This document shows positions 24,805 to 39,562 of a stretch of 52,762 bases of DNA, piece by piece. The stretch is from contig MZZL01000373.1 in the NCBI GenBank assembly GCA_002749535.1, positions 1 to 52,762 of the forward strand, written 5' to 3'. Under the pieces are notes generated by a model. The model was not told the DNA's origin and did no database searches. It saw nothing but the letters and a program-made list of their open reading frames with translations. This DNA comes from Apophysomyces variabilis (taxonomy: Eukaryota > Mucoromycota > Mucoromycetes > Mucorales > Mucoraceae). How positions within the stretch are numbered: position 1 is the stretch's first letter; the number at the start of each line of letters is the position of its first letter. Position numbers and translations under genes: made by a program.

Positions 24805-26326
24805 TCACTGAGGGCAGACAGCAGGCTTGGAGTCTGTTCTTATTCTTGCAGCTACTTTAAGAAGTTCACCGTCTGTGGTATCTTCATCAACCGACCAGAC
24901 CATTACACCGCCAAGATCTTGACAAAGAGCGTGGTCTACCTTTATACCGATGGATTTGGGGTCATCGTAGGAAATGAAGTCATTTGTTTGAGGGTTGAAC
25001 AACCAGGGAGTTTGAGTAATGTTATCCCATGTACGGACCCATGGTGCGGCAGCAGTCGTTGGACTGGTCAAGACACCTTGGGATCGCAAGTGACCATACC
25101 TCCAAACACCGGAGTGGCTTGACCAGTCAGAGGAACAGTATTGGTCTTGCCACCAGCCATCCAATGAATCTCCCTGTGGAGGTTTTCCTGCGTCCTGGGG
25201 CTGGTACTGCGAACCAGTCTTTGTCATGTCCACCAGGGCGGCTATAAAAAAAGATAGTAACATCAATTGACGGAAATCAAACTGAATAAGGACTGAGGCA
25301 CTTACTCGCAGAACGGCCATAGAAAGCCAATCCTGGGACAATTTTGCTAGCAGGGACACCAGCATTCATCCAATTCTGAATACCAGAAACATAGCTATCA
25401 GCATCACCATACCCGGGCTGGAAGTTGAAGGGTGCATTTGGACCTAAAGTTTGGTAAGGATGAGTTGACATCACAATGAAGTTAGTGTGTCATACCGCTT
25501 GTACTGTTCCATGCACCGTTGATATCATAGGTCATGACATTGAAACGATCCAGAACCTTAGCAAACTCGCTCACATCCGTCCAGTATCCATTGTCAGGAG
25601 TGACAAATGTGCGCACATGAGCTGCAATTGAGAGTTCCTTTTTACCCTGTCCGTACTTCTTGTCCAGTGCGGCACGCAATTCTTGAAGCAGTGTTAAATA
25701 GTTTTTGGCATCGTTCTGAATGTCGACAACATTGCATCCAGCGCCCTGTTTGCCCGGATATTCCCAGTCTTCATTATAGTGAAGATAAGTGTAAGCTATT
25801 GCTATGGAAACAAATACCTTCAACTTACCGAGATCCACGCCGTCAGTGTTATATTTGTCGATTTGGTCAATATTCCATTGAATGAAGGCAGCACGCTGAG
25901 CTGGGTCTGCAGCCGTTGTGCTGTAAGTGACGCATCCAGACCAACCACCAACAGAAATCAAAACTTTCACGTTATTGGCATGGGCCTGCTTAACTAGTAT
26001 AGGTAGGTAATTGCCAGCAGCCCAATCATCTGGCCAGAACGGAGTAGAACGACGCGCCACAACCGCAAAAGCGTAGTTAATGTGGGTATACTTTGTAAAG
26101 TCGATATTGGATGCTGAAAGTACGATGTTAAACATAACCCCTCTAATCATTTTTAGACTTACATGGCCAGTTGCCATACAGCCCTAGAAAGAAAGACGTT
26201 GGTTTAAATTCTGCTTTCGTGCAGTATAGTCAATTTAGACTTACAGTTAGGGAAATAGCCGACTAATGCCTTGTCAGCCAGGACAGAGGCGGCGGCTAGG
26301 AAAGTGCCTAGTAGCGCAAATTTCAT
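24805..26326 (-). CDS. Secreted GH18 chitinase
   Basis: The start at 26326 gives a signal peptide (MKFALLGTFLAAASVLADKA) followed by the first barrel strand ALVGYFPNW. A 21-nt exon at 26163-26183 supplies LYGNWP. Then come YTHINYAFAVV and VKVLISVGGWSGC. The catalytic motif DGVDLDWEYPG (DxxDxDxE, glutamate acid/base) is split by an intron. FNVMTYDINGAWN, VPGLAFYGRSA and the last-strand GGVMVWSVDED complete a single GH18 barrel. No chitin-binding or Ser/Thr-rich anchor follows, and the protein ends DSKPAVCPQ, so it is probably freely secreted. It would hydrolyse chitin in wall remodelling or nutrition. A TATATAAA box lies 55 bp upstream of the ATG. Confidence 0.93.
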
Positions 26327-28338
26327 ACTGAAGAGTAAGGAAGTTGTCAGGTAAGGACTTCGACAAAGTTTTTCAAGCGTTTTATATAGCTTCTGTCGAT
26401 TTGAGCCCCAAAAACGGGTCTATCCTCATGCGAATCCTAGTGTTTGAGGTCATGGTTACACATCGCTAATGTTCGATCAGAATTTCAGAAGAATGACAAC
26501 AGAGAAAGTTGCCAGAATATGCGAACTTGACATCACCCCTTTCATATTTGGATAGATTTTTTCCTACATATTCTCTTCAATGAAGAAGCAAAAGCCCTGA
26601 GGAAGCTCGGTGAATCGTCAAGCTGTTTACGTTATCATGATCAGGTGCTGTATTTTACATAATCTCGTTCCCCATATCAACCCTTATTTTGTTTCTAGTC
26701 AGACGAGAAATTGCGACCCTTAAGCCGTATCAAAATGGTAAAAGTTTTCCTTATTTTCATCGCAATCGATCACAATATCTCATGCAAAGATAAAGTGGAT
26801 AGTTCTTGTGTGACAAATGCTCGGAACATGATGACCGTGCTTAGCGTTCATTGGAGATGCAAGGTATGGTGGAACCAGATTGGATTATGTAAAATGAAAA
26901 TTTGACCATAGCACAATCGATCTATTCTATTACTGTTCCTTGGAACGGGGTGTTCATTAAGACTCAATTCATCTCCAGCTGATCAGTCTAACATTGCACA
27001 GTGTTTACCGCCGTAGAGACAGATTATTGGTACCGGGTTCTCTTACTACGCCATTCGCTAATGGTTCAGTAATATCACTCGATGGAAATTCGGTATCTTT
27101 TCGATTATAGATGCATTTGACATAATCATATTGTGCGCAACATGTGCGCGCTAATAAGAACGGATTGCTTTTTTATGGCAATACTTTGTACCGACAAACA
27201 AACTATCTATGCTGTTACGTTCTAATGCTGAAAGGAAAAAGCGCATTCAGTTTCGTCTAGTTACAGACTACCATTTTCATGGTCATGTCCTATCTTATCC
27301 TTTATTTGTTTTTAACCTGTGGGTAGACTAACTGGTTTCCGTAATTGGCTAATTCAAGACCAAATATCTGCTCATACTTTCTGGTCATCGCCACAAACAA
27401 AGATAACCAGGCCAAGGTATGTAGGTCTGCATTATTTTTTTACGATCCAATCCCTTTAGCAACAATAATATTGCAATGACAAGCATAGGAGAGTATACTG
27501 TGAACGCTTTTCAATCGTTATTTACGGGGAAATCTACTATAAGACCATGAATGTTTCCATTTCATAATGGCGCAGGTTCCCTTCCACGACCATATATTAA
27601 AGTAACGTTTCACTGGAAATGATGCACATGGAATTTCCCTTTATCCTTTGATATTGCGGCAATATCGTCAGATTAATATGCCATTTTCCTTAGAAAAGAA
27701 AAGATGATCGGGGTGATACAGTCCAAGCAGACGGAGACCTTTAAGATCCTTTATGTCTAAGTTATGTTTCAGTAGAACCGTCCTGTCCTTGACCAACAAG
27801 ATGTAGCGAGACAAATGTTCCGTGTATTCAGTTTTCTTAAAGTCTAAAGGTTGGATCCAACATATCAGAAGTAAAATATTCAGCGTTCTTGCAAAAGCTT
27901 TTCTACTGCGGTGTTGACGAGTGTTTGATACGGCAAGATGCAACGCAGTCTTGATTATGTTACATGATTCGTCTGAAGACCCTTTACAACTTGCAGGTTC
28001 TAGACCTTGTATATGTACCTGCCTCATTCAGCTCATCGATCCTCGCAAAGTGATCTAGAAGCAGAACTGTATTAAGGTTACAACTACTTTAAACAAGGTT
28101 GTGCGTTTTCTGAAATGTGTGCACCAAAGATTCTGCGGCCTTGCTCCCACCCGAGCCGGGTGTCGGAGTTAATAGTCTCTGCTCTCTCTACAGAGGAAGA
28201 TGAAGACACATACAGAAGCTCTTTCTCTACCCGTCTTGTAAAAGGTGAGAGCCGCAAGAGAAAGTTCATCCATATCGCTACGATACATCCATACGCGTAC
28301 GGACGACTAAGATAGATGATGGATTATGTAGTATCGCC
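26327..28338. other. 2-kb divergent intergenic region
   Basis: This lies between the chitinase and ubiquitin-L40 genes, which diverge. The minus frame at 27668-28027 has no recognisable domain. A GC-rich palindrome (ACCCGAGCCGGGT, about 28148-28160) lies in the ubiquitin-L40 upstream region and may be a promoter element. Confidence 0.5.
26381..26388 (-). promoter_or_regulatory. TATA box of the chitinase gene
   Basis: TATATAAA on the minus strand lies 55 bp upstream of the chitinase ATG, a suitable distance for a short 5' UTR. Confidence 0.55.
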
Positions 28339-29021
<683 letters not shown>

Positions 29022-29080
29022 TGATGCACCGCGGCTTTGTGGTCGCCTTGGATTTTATTACAGTATTGAGAAAGCAAGAT

Positions 29081-31223
<2,143 letters not shown>

Positions 31224-32863
31224 TCATGTTGGTGCAAATTTTAAAAGAGGTCGTACTTCAGGTGGAATTAGTTGCTGAACAGATTTCGAGGAACAACTTA
31301 CAAAATAATCAAGGCCTTGTCCAACTTCCCACAAGGATAAACCCACTATAACGCAATAACGCTTAAGACAATAATATGTATGCATTGTTTTGATTCTTAC
31401 CGCCATAAACTTCAGCAATGCGAGTACGCCGTTGAATAGACTAATAAGGGTTAAAGCCTGTTATTACTACGTATCTGAAGAACTCACTGTACGAGTGGGC
31501 ATCCAGATGGTTGCATGACTTCCATCATTGTCTTCCTCGACCTTGAGGTAATGTTCTTCGTTTTCTTTGTCCCATACCACTTCTATAGTACCGTTGCTAA
31601 GGCCCTGTTTCGATCTCAGCTTTTCCAAAACGGTGCCCATCACTAACGGTTCAGGATATCGTCCAGTTGAATAACACATAGCGTACATGTTAAGTCCGAT
31701 TAATAATTGATACCGGTTTTTGGCCTCAGTTAAGTATTCGATATTGTCTGCTATCCATTTAGTAGGAGCTGAGGGGCCGCCCTCCCTGCAATACAGATCA
31801 GATGTTGTGTGGGTCAGTAACTATAATCCGCTTACTGTTTATGGCTTGAATAGTCATAAGTCATTAGACTAAACCGATCTACGAAAGTGGCGAGGTCTTT
31901 GAATATCATTGGGTTCATATATGGTTTATCTTGTTCATTTCGGATCGGTGACAGTACAACGATTAGTTCCTTATCCCATTCATGAAGCTGCCGAGCTAAC
32001 GTCTCCAGAAACCGTCGAAATATAGCCGGGTAACCGCATTCCAGAACGACTCCATCAAAATCATATTTCCTTCGATCACATCAATGTTAGTTTTCTGACA
32101 TAGCCTGCTACCCACTTGACGAGAGAAATGATTAGCCGTGAGAGTGTTTCCGGTTCATACGGGCTGTTTAAAAATGCTTGATAGTCATGGATAGTCCATG
32201 AACGAAGTTGAAAGCGCGGAACAACCTTGACGATCTTACGCTGCATCGTGTCCTTCCTTATCTCATTCGTCCACTATGTCCGTAGCAGCTTTTAACTTCT
32301 ATGACTTACATATTTAGAATATCCTTACTGTTACATCCACGTCATATTCACCTTCGATGTCAAATACGTCGGATAATCTGGAAATAACTGAGGTAAGTAG
32401 CAATATTATCCATTGCATAGTACCTTCTTTGAATGTAGAACCATACAGGAGAGACGCTATTAAAATGTCATTATTCAGATTTCACACCGTCTAACGGAGT
32501 TGCTCACTAGTCAAATTTTCCCTTAAACTCCTTGGCAATATCGTATCCTTCAACAGCTATTTATTGGCACCGTTTTTGGCATGTTAAAAATACCTTTGTT
32601 ATTCCACGGAGTCACGTATGCAAGTGTTTCCCCTCCCTGAAATGTCTTCGTGTGCGCATGCCTCTTGTCCCATTCACCGTGGTTCAACAAAATGGACTTG
32701 GCCTTTGTCATGCAGATTGTAAGCTCATGAAAGCAATCAATAAGCATACCGTTAATAAAGCAGGTACGTTGAGCGTTAACTGACGAGGGTTTCGCGCATC
32801 GTCCCAATGGGTGCTACTTGTCAATACACAGAGGCTGAGGATCAAGAAATGAAACAGCAACAT
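31224..32863 (-). CDS. CHID1-like (chitinase-domain-containing protein 1) GH18 protein
   Basis: About eight short exons were recognised. The start at 32863 gives a signal peptide (MLLFHFLILSLCVLTSS). Downstream pieces follow the human CHID1 (SI-CLP) order: TFQGGETLAYVTPWNNK, GYDIAKEFKGKF, SPVWFYIQRR, IVKVVPRFQLRSWT, YDFDGVVLECGYP, FVDRFSLMTYDYS, YQLLIGLNMYAM, and near the end GLSLWEVGQGLDYF. Like CHID1, the strand-4 motif lacks the chitinase DxxDxDxE glutamate pattern (FDGVVLE). It is therefore probably a sugar-binding or lectin-like lysosomal/secreted protein rather than an active chitinase. The exact C-terminus is uncertain: either the frame runs to the stop at 31224, or a GTAAGT donor after LDYF removes the last 25 residues. 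Confidence 0.8.
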
Positions 32864-34122
32864 TCGCTTATTCAAAGAAATCAAGACAAAAGTCGAATAA
32901 AGTCGGGCTGTCCAGGATAATATGTAGAGTGTCGGACAAAGTCCAGCTGCTGTTCTGAAAACACAGAACAGGCCTTCTTCGGCGTTGGATAAACAGCAAA
33001 CAAATCGCACCTTTTTCCTTATTATCAGCAAGTCCCTTCTATCTCAGAAACCGAGTGAATGTTCGACAGCAGCGGTCGAAGTTGCACACGACAAGGAGCA
33101 TATCATATCGCCCTTACGCTCGCTACATCTGCGGCATGTTTGCAAGATCAGATTGTATGATATGTTATAATTTGTACAGATTGAGGTCATAGACGAGGAT
33201 TGCATATGGACGTTTCAAAAGCTCAGAGGCTGCCTGTTGATCTGATGGCTGCAATGCACACCAGATATTCAGAACGAAATCTCAACCCATATTCCTCTAA
33301 ACCTAAAAGATACTTAAGGTTCCGCGCTGATTTGATCTTAAATAATGCAGAACTTTTCCTTTTACCTCGTTTTAGTGAAGATTGATAGAAAAGCAGGAAA
33401 AAAATGGAACCTACTCTAAAGATATAACAGTTTAGTGTAAGTTGGAGTGATATCGAAGGTGGAATTGCACGACTAGACCGCTGTTCTGGATTGTCAACTG
33501 TATTAATGTTTATGAGCGATCACCGGGAATGTAACGTTACCTACAAGCATAGTACAGATGACGGGCTCTTCTTATCCAACTCCAGACCACTGTGCTGGCG
33601 TATGTAGCGGGTGTGATTAGCACATCGGCATTTGATTCAGAGAATCTGAGATTCCCTAACCTGTGTTCGGCGCCACATAAAGTTTGGGCTGACTACTGTG
33701 TACGCAACGATGAAATAGTCTCATCTTTCTTATAGTTGCTTGGATGGCCACAAAAAATTTTTTTCTTACAGACTTCTAATACAGAGTGTTGGCAGTGGTT
33801 ACGCGCAGAATAGCCGGTTCGTATCGTTTTCGACATTACTGGAACCTGAGCGATATTGACGCTAGGCAAGAGTGGGAACGTAGTCAAGAAACACGACTAT
33901 TCCTAAGTTATTCATGAAAGATAAGACAAAGCACGATTATTGTGGCGTTCAAAGGTGTTATCACTTATTTATTGTTGTACTATTGCCTTGGCAGCAAATT
34001 TTGTCTTGTAGCTTTTTAACGCGAAAGCATTTTTGTGTTACATTGTCCAACAAGAAGAGAACCTAGTTAGCTTCTTCCCGACTCCTCTCCCTTCTCTCTC
34101 CTTTTGCTTTCTTTTGGTTTCT
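32864..34122. other. Divergent intergenic region
   Basis: This lies between the CHID1-like gene (minus) and the membrane-protein gene (plus). The short frame at 33200-33385 has no recognisable feature. A pyrimidine-rich leader (34076-34120) precedes the membrane-protein ATG. Confidence 0.5.
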
Positions 34123-35086
34123 ATGATAGGCATCACTGCTGTTTTTATTTCGTTTTTATCGTTGTCCTGTGCTGATAAGTTCGAACTCCTTAGACCTGAC
34201 CCTAACGATACGATCGTAATGGAGACGTTTTTTGCAGCACAGTGGACTGATAATCCTAACCCAAACCAAACCCGCTACTTTAATTTCTTCATAATGGAAC
34301 AAAAGGAAGACTTGAATACCGGGAATACGACTCTTATTTTCGCTGTACATGATCCCCCAAGTTCACAACCTATATATCTGCCCCAATTCGTTCAGCCCGG
34401 TCCCAATAAATGGCTTGTCATGCGACAAGGAACGCTACCGGACAACGTCGTGCCCTTGCAGGCCACGGTGGGACCGTTAACAATAGCAAGAAACCCTGCC
34501 GTGACATCCAGCCTATCGTCATCGACAACTTCGACAACCACGACCACGGCCGCACCAATAACTTCTACCTACAAAGCTTCAAGCACGCCGACTATAGCAC
34601 CATACACTGATGATTCCATACTTACAACCGGAGCCATTGTTGGAATAGCCGTGGGCATTTTCATATTTGTGGGAGCGGTAAGTCCATTGCACAAAAATGT
34701 GAATCAGTTACTTAGATCCTTCAAAGATTCTTGCTATTGTCTATCTTGTGCGAAGACGTCTGAGGACCTCATCGAGTGACGACACCGTTGCTAACAATAC
34801 GCCAGTACAAGAGACCGGTTTCTTCGACTACCATCTCTCCAAATATGCGGGACTTCCCGGAGAGCAGCATGATTCCGTCCTTAACGTTTATGGTCAGCCA
34901 CCAAACGAGCATCAGTTACACCCACCAAACGAACATGAAATACAACCACCCAACGAGCATCAATTACAATTGCCAAACGAACACGACCTGTATTTACCTA
35001 ACGAACATGAACTGGACTTACCGCATCAACACGATTATGAAAGTGTGAGCAGGCCAGGCCGACGGTATCCGCCCAATGAAGACTGA
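34123..35086 (+). CDS. Single-pass surface membrane protein with Ser/Thr-rich stalk and octapeptide (PNEH) repeats
   Basis: Exons 34123-34677 and 34727-35086 join to 304 residues. The start at 34123 was preferred because it opens directly on a signal peptide (MIGITAVFISFLSLSCADKF). An in-frame ATG at 34033 adds a non-signal extension. The ectodomain (about residues 22-125) has sequons (NDT, NQT, NTT). It is followed by a Ser/Thr-rich, probably O-mannosylated stalk, then a membrane helix (TGAIVGIAVGIFIFVGAILAIVYL is split by the intron) and a basic stop-transfer VRRRLR. The cytosolic tail carries six consecutive octads around PNEH/PHQH. The layout resembles fungal Wsc/Mid2-type surface sensors, but no known ectodomain is recognised, so function is unassigned. 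Confidence 0.75.
34898..35034 (+). repeat. 24-bp coding tandem repeat encoding x-P-N-E-H octads
   Basis: Six adjoining degenerate 24-bp units encode PPNEH, PPNEH, PPNEH, LPNEH, LPNEH and LPHQH at a strict eight-residue period, each followed by an acidic or Gln residue and Leu/Ile. The fixed His spacing is notable. Confidence 0.85.
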
Positions 35087-35300
35087 TATGACATTTACTG
35101 GTAACCATACTAAATTGAACGAATCTGGCAGCAGACCGCAACCAAGGTAATAACATGTTTGTAATTGCTATGTTGCATTCCGTTGCAGTGGAAACGGAAA
35201 ATACGTGCATCTTAATTATTGTCGACTTAAAATTATCAATCCGTAAAAATTATCAATCCATAAAATATATATTTGCCCATTACAAAATGATACATTCATT

Positions 35301-36313
35301 CTATAACACGGATTCTTCTGCAATCAGATCGGCAATCTTCTTCACCAATCGCTGCATATCATTTGCCCGTCTAGCACTGGTTTCCAAGACTTCCTCATGG
35401 TTGGCAATAACCAGTTCGGTATCTATTTCTTCATCCGATTCATTCGAGAGTCCCAGCTCACGAAGCACCTCCTTCTTCGCGTCCTTACCGCGGGCTGTCA
35501 CAACCGCGTTGGTGATCAAACTAATACCGAGAACCTTGATACCAGCATGTCGTGCAACAATGACTTCAGGAACTGTAGACATACCAACAACGTCTGCTCC
35601 AATTGATGCCAAGAAACGAGCTTCGACACGAGTCTCAAAGCTAGGTCCGCCAACGAACGAATAGACACCTTCAGCAATGTCGTTTTGATCGATACCAACA
35701 TTTAGTGCGGCCTTGAATGCAATCTTGCGCAAGGCATAAGTATAAGCATCCGAAACTGCGGGGAATCGAGTGCCAAAAAATTCCAAATTGCGGCCAGTCA
35801 ATGGATTCTGGCCGCCCAAGCCAGGCAGCGAAAGATGATCGTTAATGACCATCAAGTCACCCACTTTGAATTTCGGGTTCAGAGCACCACAAGCATTGGT
35901 CACGATAAGACACTGGACACCCATGAGCTTCATGACTCTGACGGGAAGGGTGCACTGCTGCAGGCTGTGACCCTCGTAGAAATGGAATCGACCGCACATA
36001 AACACTGTCGGAACACGAGCCTCACCAAGGTGACCAAAGACTAACTTTCCAGCGTGTCCGGCAACTTATATTGTTTCTGTATTAATACAATCGGTCGTAA
36101 ACATAAGTTTGCTCTTATCTTACCAGTGCTGCTGACGAAACCTGGTACTTCACCATAAGGAAATTCAACTTTGGTTGTCTGATCAATAGTGTCGACGAGG
36201 CCTCCAAGACCGGAACCGCAGATGATGCCAAGCTTTACATTCCTGAATTCTTTCGGGACACGTTCCACAAGGTATTGGTAGCTTGCTTGGTAAGTGGCTT
36301 CGGTGATGGTCAT
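35301..36313 (-). CDS. PNP1: Purine nucleoside phosphorylase
   Basis: Two exons (36124-36313 and 35301-36064) give 317 residues. Family marks in order are IICGSGLGGL (phosphate loop), VAGHAGKLVFG, VFMCGRFHFYEGHS, LIVTNACGALNP, GDLMVINDHLSL, YSFVGGPSFETRVEARF (purine and ribose contacts, Glu in FE), GADVVGMSTVPEVIVARH and LGISLITNAV. This is the trimeric PNP type. It phosphorolyses inosine and guanosine to free base and ribose-1-phosphate in purine salvage. The Asn in SLITNAV favours 6-oxopurines. The extended EELDTELVIANHEEV-like C-terminal region is typical of fungi. Length and residues look normal. Confidence 0.95.
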
Positions 36314-38010
36314 GACAGTAAGGAAGAAAGAAACAGTAGGTACAAGAAAGAAAACAAAAAAAAGGAACGGAACGGAAACAAAGGAAACCTTTTTTTGCGG
36401 GGAAAAGGCGGGATATCTGAGTTCGTACTTTATAGAAATATACAGGACAGTGAGAAGAGGGGTATAAAAAAATTTTTGTGATGTCTGGGAAAGCAAAGGT
36501 GTGCAGAGCGAGACATCCAATAATGTGTCACGTTAATTGGCATAGGAACTTCCCTATCAAATAAGGAAAACGACAAACTTCCTTGATAGCTGCTACCCGG
36601 AAAGAGGTACAGCTGATCGAGAACAGTAACATAACCCATGTTGCTCAGTTGGTTTGAAAGACGGCGTTCCTGCATACACAATTATTGGCACATGTTACCG
36701 CTAAATCAAGTTCCGTCTGGAAACATATGAAAAGCTATAATCAGAAAACAAAAGAGTAGAGCAATCCATTGATCAATATGGAATGAGACTTAGGCTTGCT
36801 GTTTCGAACACCCAACTTCTTATAGTACATATATACTTATGTATAGTCGATAGGCTTCTGTGAGAAGCTTCGACAAGTCGTCTGAGATTTTGCGTTAGGT
36901 CAAGTCTTCGTTTTCCCGATGTTCCCGCTGCCTTGATGACCGAAGTCGTCTCTAGGTTCTTTTGGTCGTATTCTCTCCATGCGCCGGTTATGGCTGAGGG
37001 GACGAATTGACTGATATGGAGATCAAATTGGCGGTTACGCTGTGGGATAGATCGCAGATGAGCTTGAAGAAGAAATGACTCGCTGTCTGGACGTATTCAA
37101 TTGCCCAGATTATCCAAGTGTTGCCACAAGGTAGATAGGCTACTGACATATTGCTACCAGATACAGCTTCGTCATGGCTATTGTCTTCTGTTCTCCCTCT
37201 TAGTTCAATATTGACATTGTCCACTCTGGGGAACAGCTATCCGAGGGTAGACGCAACGTGTAGAGATCGGACCTGACGCTCTCCCTTGTATGTGGCATGG
37301 TTGTTTCTCGCTGGCATCCAATTGGCCCTTTTTCATGGACTGCTTGCCGCAAAAGACGAACTTTAAGCTGGATGGGTAGAACTCGCTGAAATACTGCCTT
37401 CTTCCAGACATGCATGCAGACGAGTCTGGACCTTTTGGGGGCATCTCTTCTTAAGCTAGTTCTCAGGAAGCCAATGTTGCAATTTCTGCCAGCTTTACTT
37501 CACTCGCTCGAGTAATAGACATATGAAAGTGGGGTAGATGCACTCGTACTTCAAGCTTTAGAAATGGATAGAAAACGTCAACCGTGCATTATCACCGGAA
37601 CAACCCACAGGCATCTGATCGTCTCTCCTGTTGCGACGTATCAAATGTCGAAGAAGATGAAAATGGTGGGAAAGCTCCAAGCATTGAATCTTAGGGTCAA
37701 GGTCGTTAAATAAGGCGAGTCACCCACAGTCGGAACGATCAAGACAGCGCCTTATAAATATGATCCCCTTTATTGCGTATTCCACAAGTGTATTCGCAGT
37801 ATTTTCTAGCGAAACATATACAAGGATGCAGTTGGTGCTCATCTAGGATAAACATAAGATTGGTTTATTCTGCCCTGAGCCAAAAATTGATTCAGTTTGG
37901 GAATAGCGCACATTAACATCACGAGTACAGCTGATTATGAAACAAGTGGATTAACCATGTTAACATGGATTCCTGATCCCGCATCCTCAGTATAAAGTAG
38001 CTCAATCTAA
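36314..38010. other. 1.7-kb region without a supportable gene
   Basis: Three minus-strand frames between 36988 and 37444 overlap in different phases and may be a degraded gene (listed separately). The rest shows nothing coding. The PNP promoter lies at the left end. Confidence 0.45.
36988..37444 (-). pseudogene. Possible gene relic (overlapping frames)
   Basis: Successive frames (37205-37444, 37200-37415, 36988-37224) have protein-like composition and abut with frame changes and stops. No start, splice structure or family is recognised. It could be a decayed coding sequence or chance open frames. Confidence 0.2.
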
Positions 38011-38808
38011 CTATAACATCTTGCAAAATTTCTTCTGGAGTCGCATTATCCCGCCTGATACTGCCAGCTTTGTTGCTGCAGTGATCACCTCCTCCACATT
38101 TTGGTTCAACTTAGCACTACACTCATAATACTTTGCGCCAATTTCTCTACCAAGTCGCTCACCCTACAGGTATGGGTATATCCTTTTAGTTGCCTTGGTA
38201 AGAAAAGTCCATCACAAGATTACCTCCTCGGGTGTCACCAGTTGATGCCCAAGTGCATTTAACTGAGCTATCCGTGTTTTATCTTCTCGTAGATCATTTT
38301 TTGTCCCCACCAGTACCTTTGGAACGTTTTCACAGAAATGGTTTACCTCTGGCAGCCACTAACAATAGGCTTAGCGTAAAAGATGCATAAGGTTGGATCC
38401 TTGTTGATTACCCTATCTACGACGTTGGCAAATGATGTTCGCTGGTCTATCGCAAAACATATCAGGATAACATCTGTTTCTGGATAGGACAGAGGGCGCA
38501 GTCTATCATATTCCTCTTGACCAGCAGTGTCCCACAGCGCTAACTCGACCAGTTTTCCATTATCGAACTGAACGTTAGCAATATAGTTTTCAAACACCGT
38601 CGGGACATAGCGCTACAACACAGTCAGCGAAAGGCTGTTGTTCATTAAGGGAAAAATACTGTACGGTTGGAAAAGTGCCGTTCTGATATACCACCAAGAG
38701 ACTAGTCTTGCCGCAATTCCCGTCCCCAACAACTACAAGCTTTTTTCGAGTGACCTAATGTCGAAATGAGTTCTCCGTACAGGAATGGGGTTTGGGTACC
38801 CTCGTCAT
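38011..38808 (-). CDS. Rho-family small GTPase
   Basis: The first exon is probably only 9 nt (38800-38808, Met-Thr-Arg), followed by [20 protein letters not shown]. The G motifs are GDGNCGKTS (P-loop), [11 protein letters not shown] (switch I, Rho-type), [20 protein letters not shown] (switch II, Rho hallmark), GTKNDL and ECSAK. The tail ends LQKKFCKML: a CAAX box with final Leu, predicting geranylgeranylation. It has only a weak polybasic stretch. The length, about 190 residues, is normal for Rho proteins. Rho GTPases steer actin, polarity and glucan synthesis. The P-loop Asn (Ala in RhoA/Rho1) and the short tail suggest a divergent paralogue rather than the canonical Rho1. Confidence 0.87.
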
Positions 38809-39562
38809 ATATGGCAATGAATTCCCGAGAAGTGAGGGAAGCAACAGAGAGAAGGAATAGGAAAAGAAGAGTAATGGGAACTAACTCAAAATGAGCCCCA
38901 AAATAAGAAAGACCCACCCGTGAGCAGAAACGGAAAACAATGCGCCCGTGATGCTTTTTAGCTGCCAGAACGGACCTATAGCTCTTCTGCAGCCTTTTTC
39001 ATTTTGATTGTGTGTTATCTAGCCCTACAGCACTTACTTTATTGCTCTTTTCTCCTTTTTGTAGGCAAAAGTGCTGATTACCTTCTTTGTACTATTTGAC
39101 CGTTTGGTTCTGTGCGATTACGAGTGCTACAGTAGTATATAGTACTCGTCTTAAATTGGTTAGCCACAAATGCACTTTCACCACAACCGACAAATACTAT
39201 GAAGACACAATGATATGTTCCGTTACGAGCAATCCTATTCAAACCTATTATGTACATAAACTCAAATATGGTCGCGATATCTTTGGAATTCAGCGTTTCG
39301 TTATGCATCGAAAAGTTGATACCGAGGCCCAATAAACTGTCGTGTCACACAACGTTCCTGCAAATGAAAAGAAAATAGCTGGTTTGGCCCGCATGCAAAG
39401 ACCGACATTCAGGGTTCAAAACAAAAACGTAGATAAATTCAAGAGCAATAACCGAATTCGCTAAGTGCTACATGAATGACGTGATCTTATGGTGAAACCT
39501 TACGATGACTATATAAGAAAGACGCCATAACAAGACACAACACAGGTATTGACACTCCCACG
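38809..39562. other. Divergent intergenic region
   Basis: This holds the promoters of the Rho GTPase (minus) and the GILT-like gene (plus). Open frames at 39078-39335 on both strands show no domain. Confidence 0.55.
39510..39517 (+). promoter_or_regulatory. TATA box of the GILT-like gene
   Basis: TATATAAG lies 46 bp before the ATG of the thiol-reductase gene and is well placed as its TATA element. Confidence 0.55.

Noticed and set aside
27668..28027. 119-codon minus-strand open frame
   Set aside because: No domain, no splice partners and an undistinguished composition.
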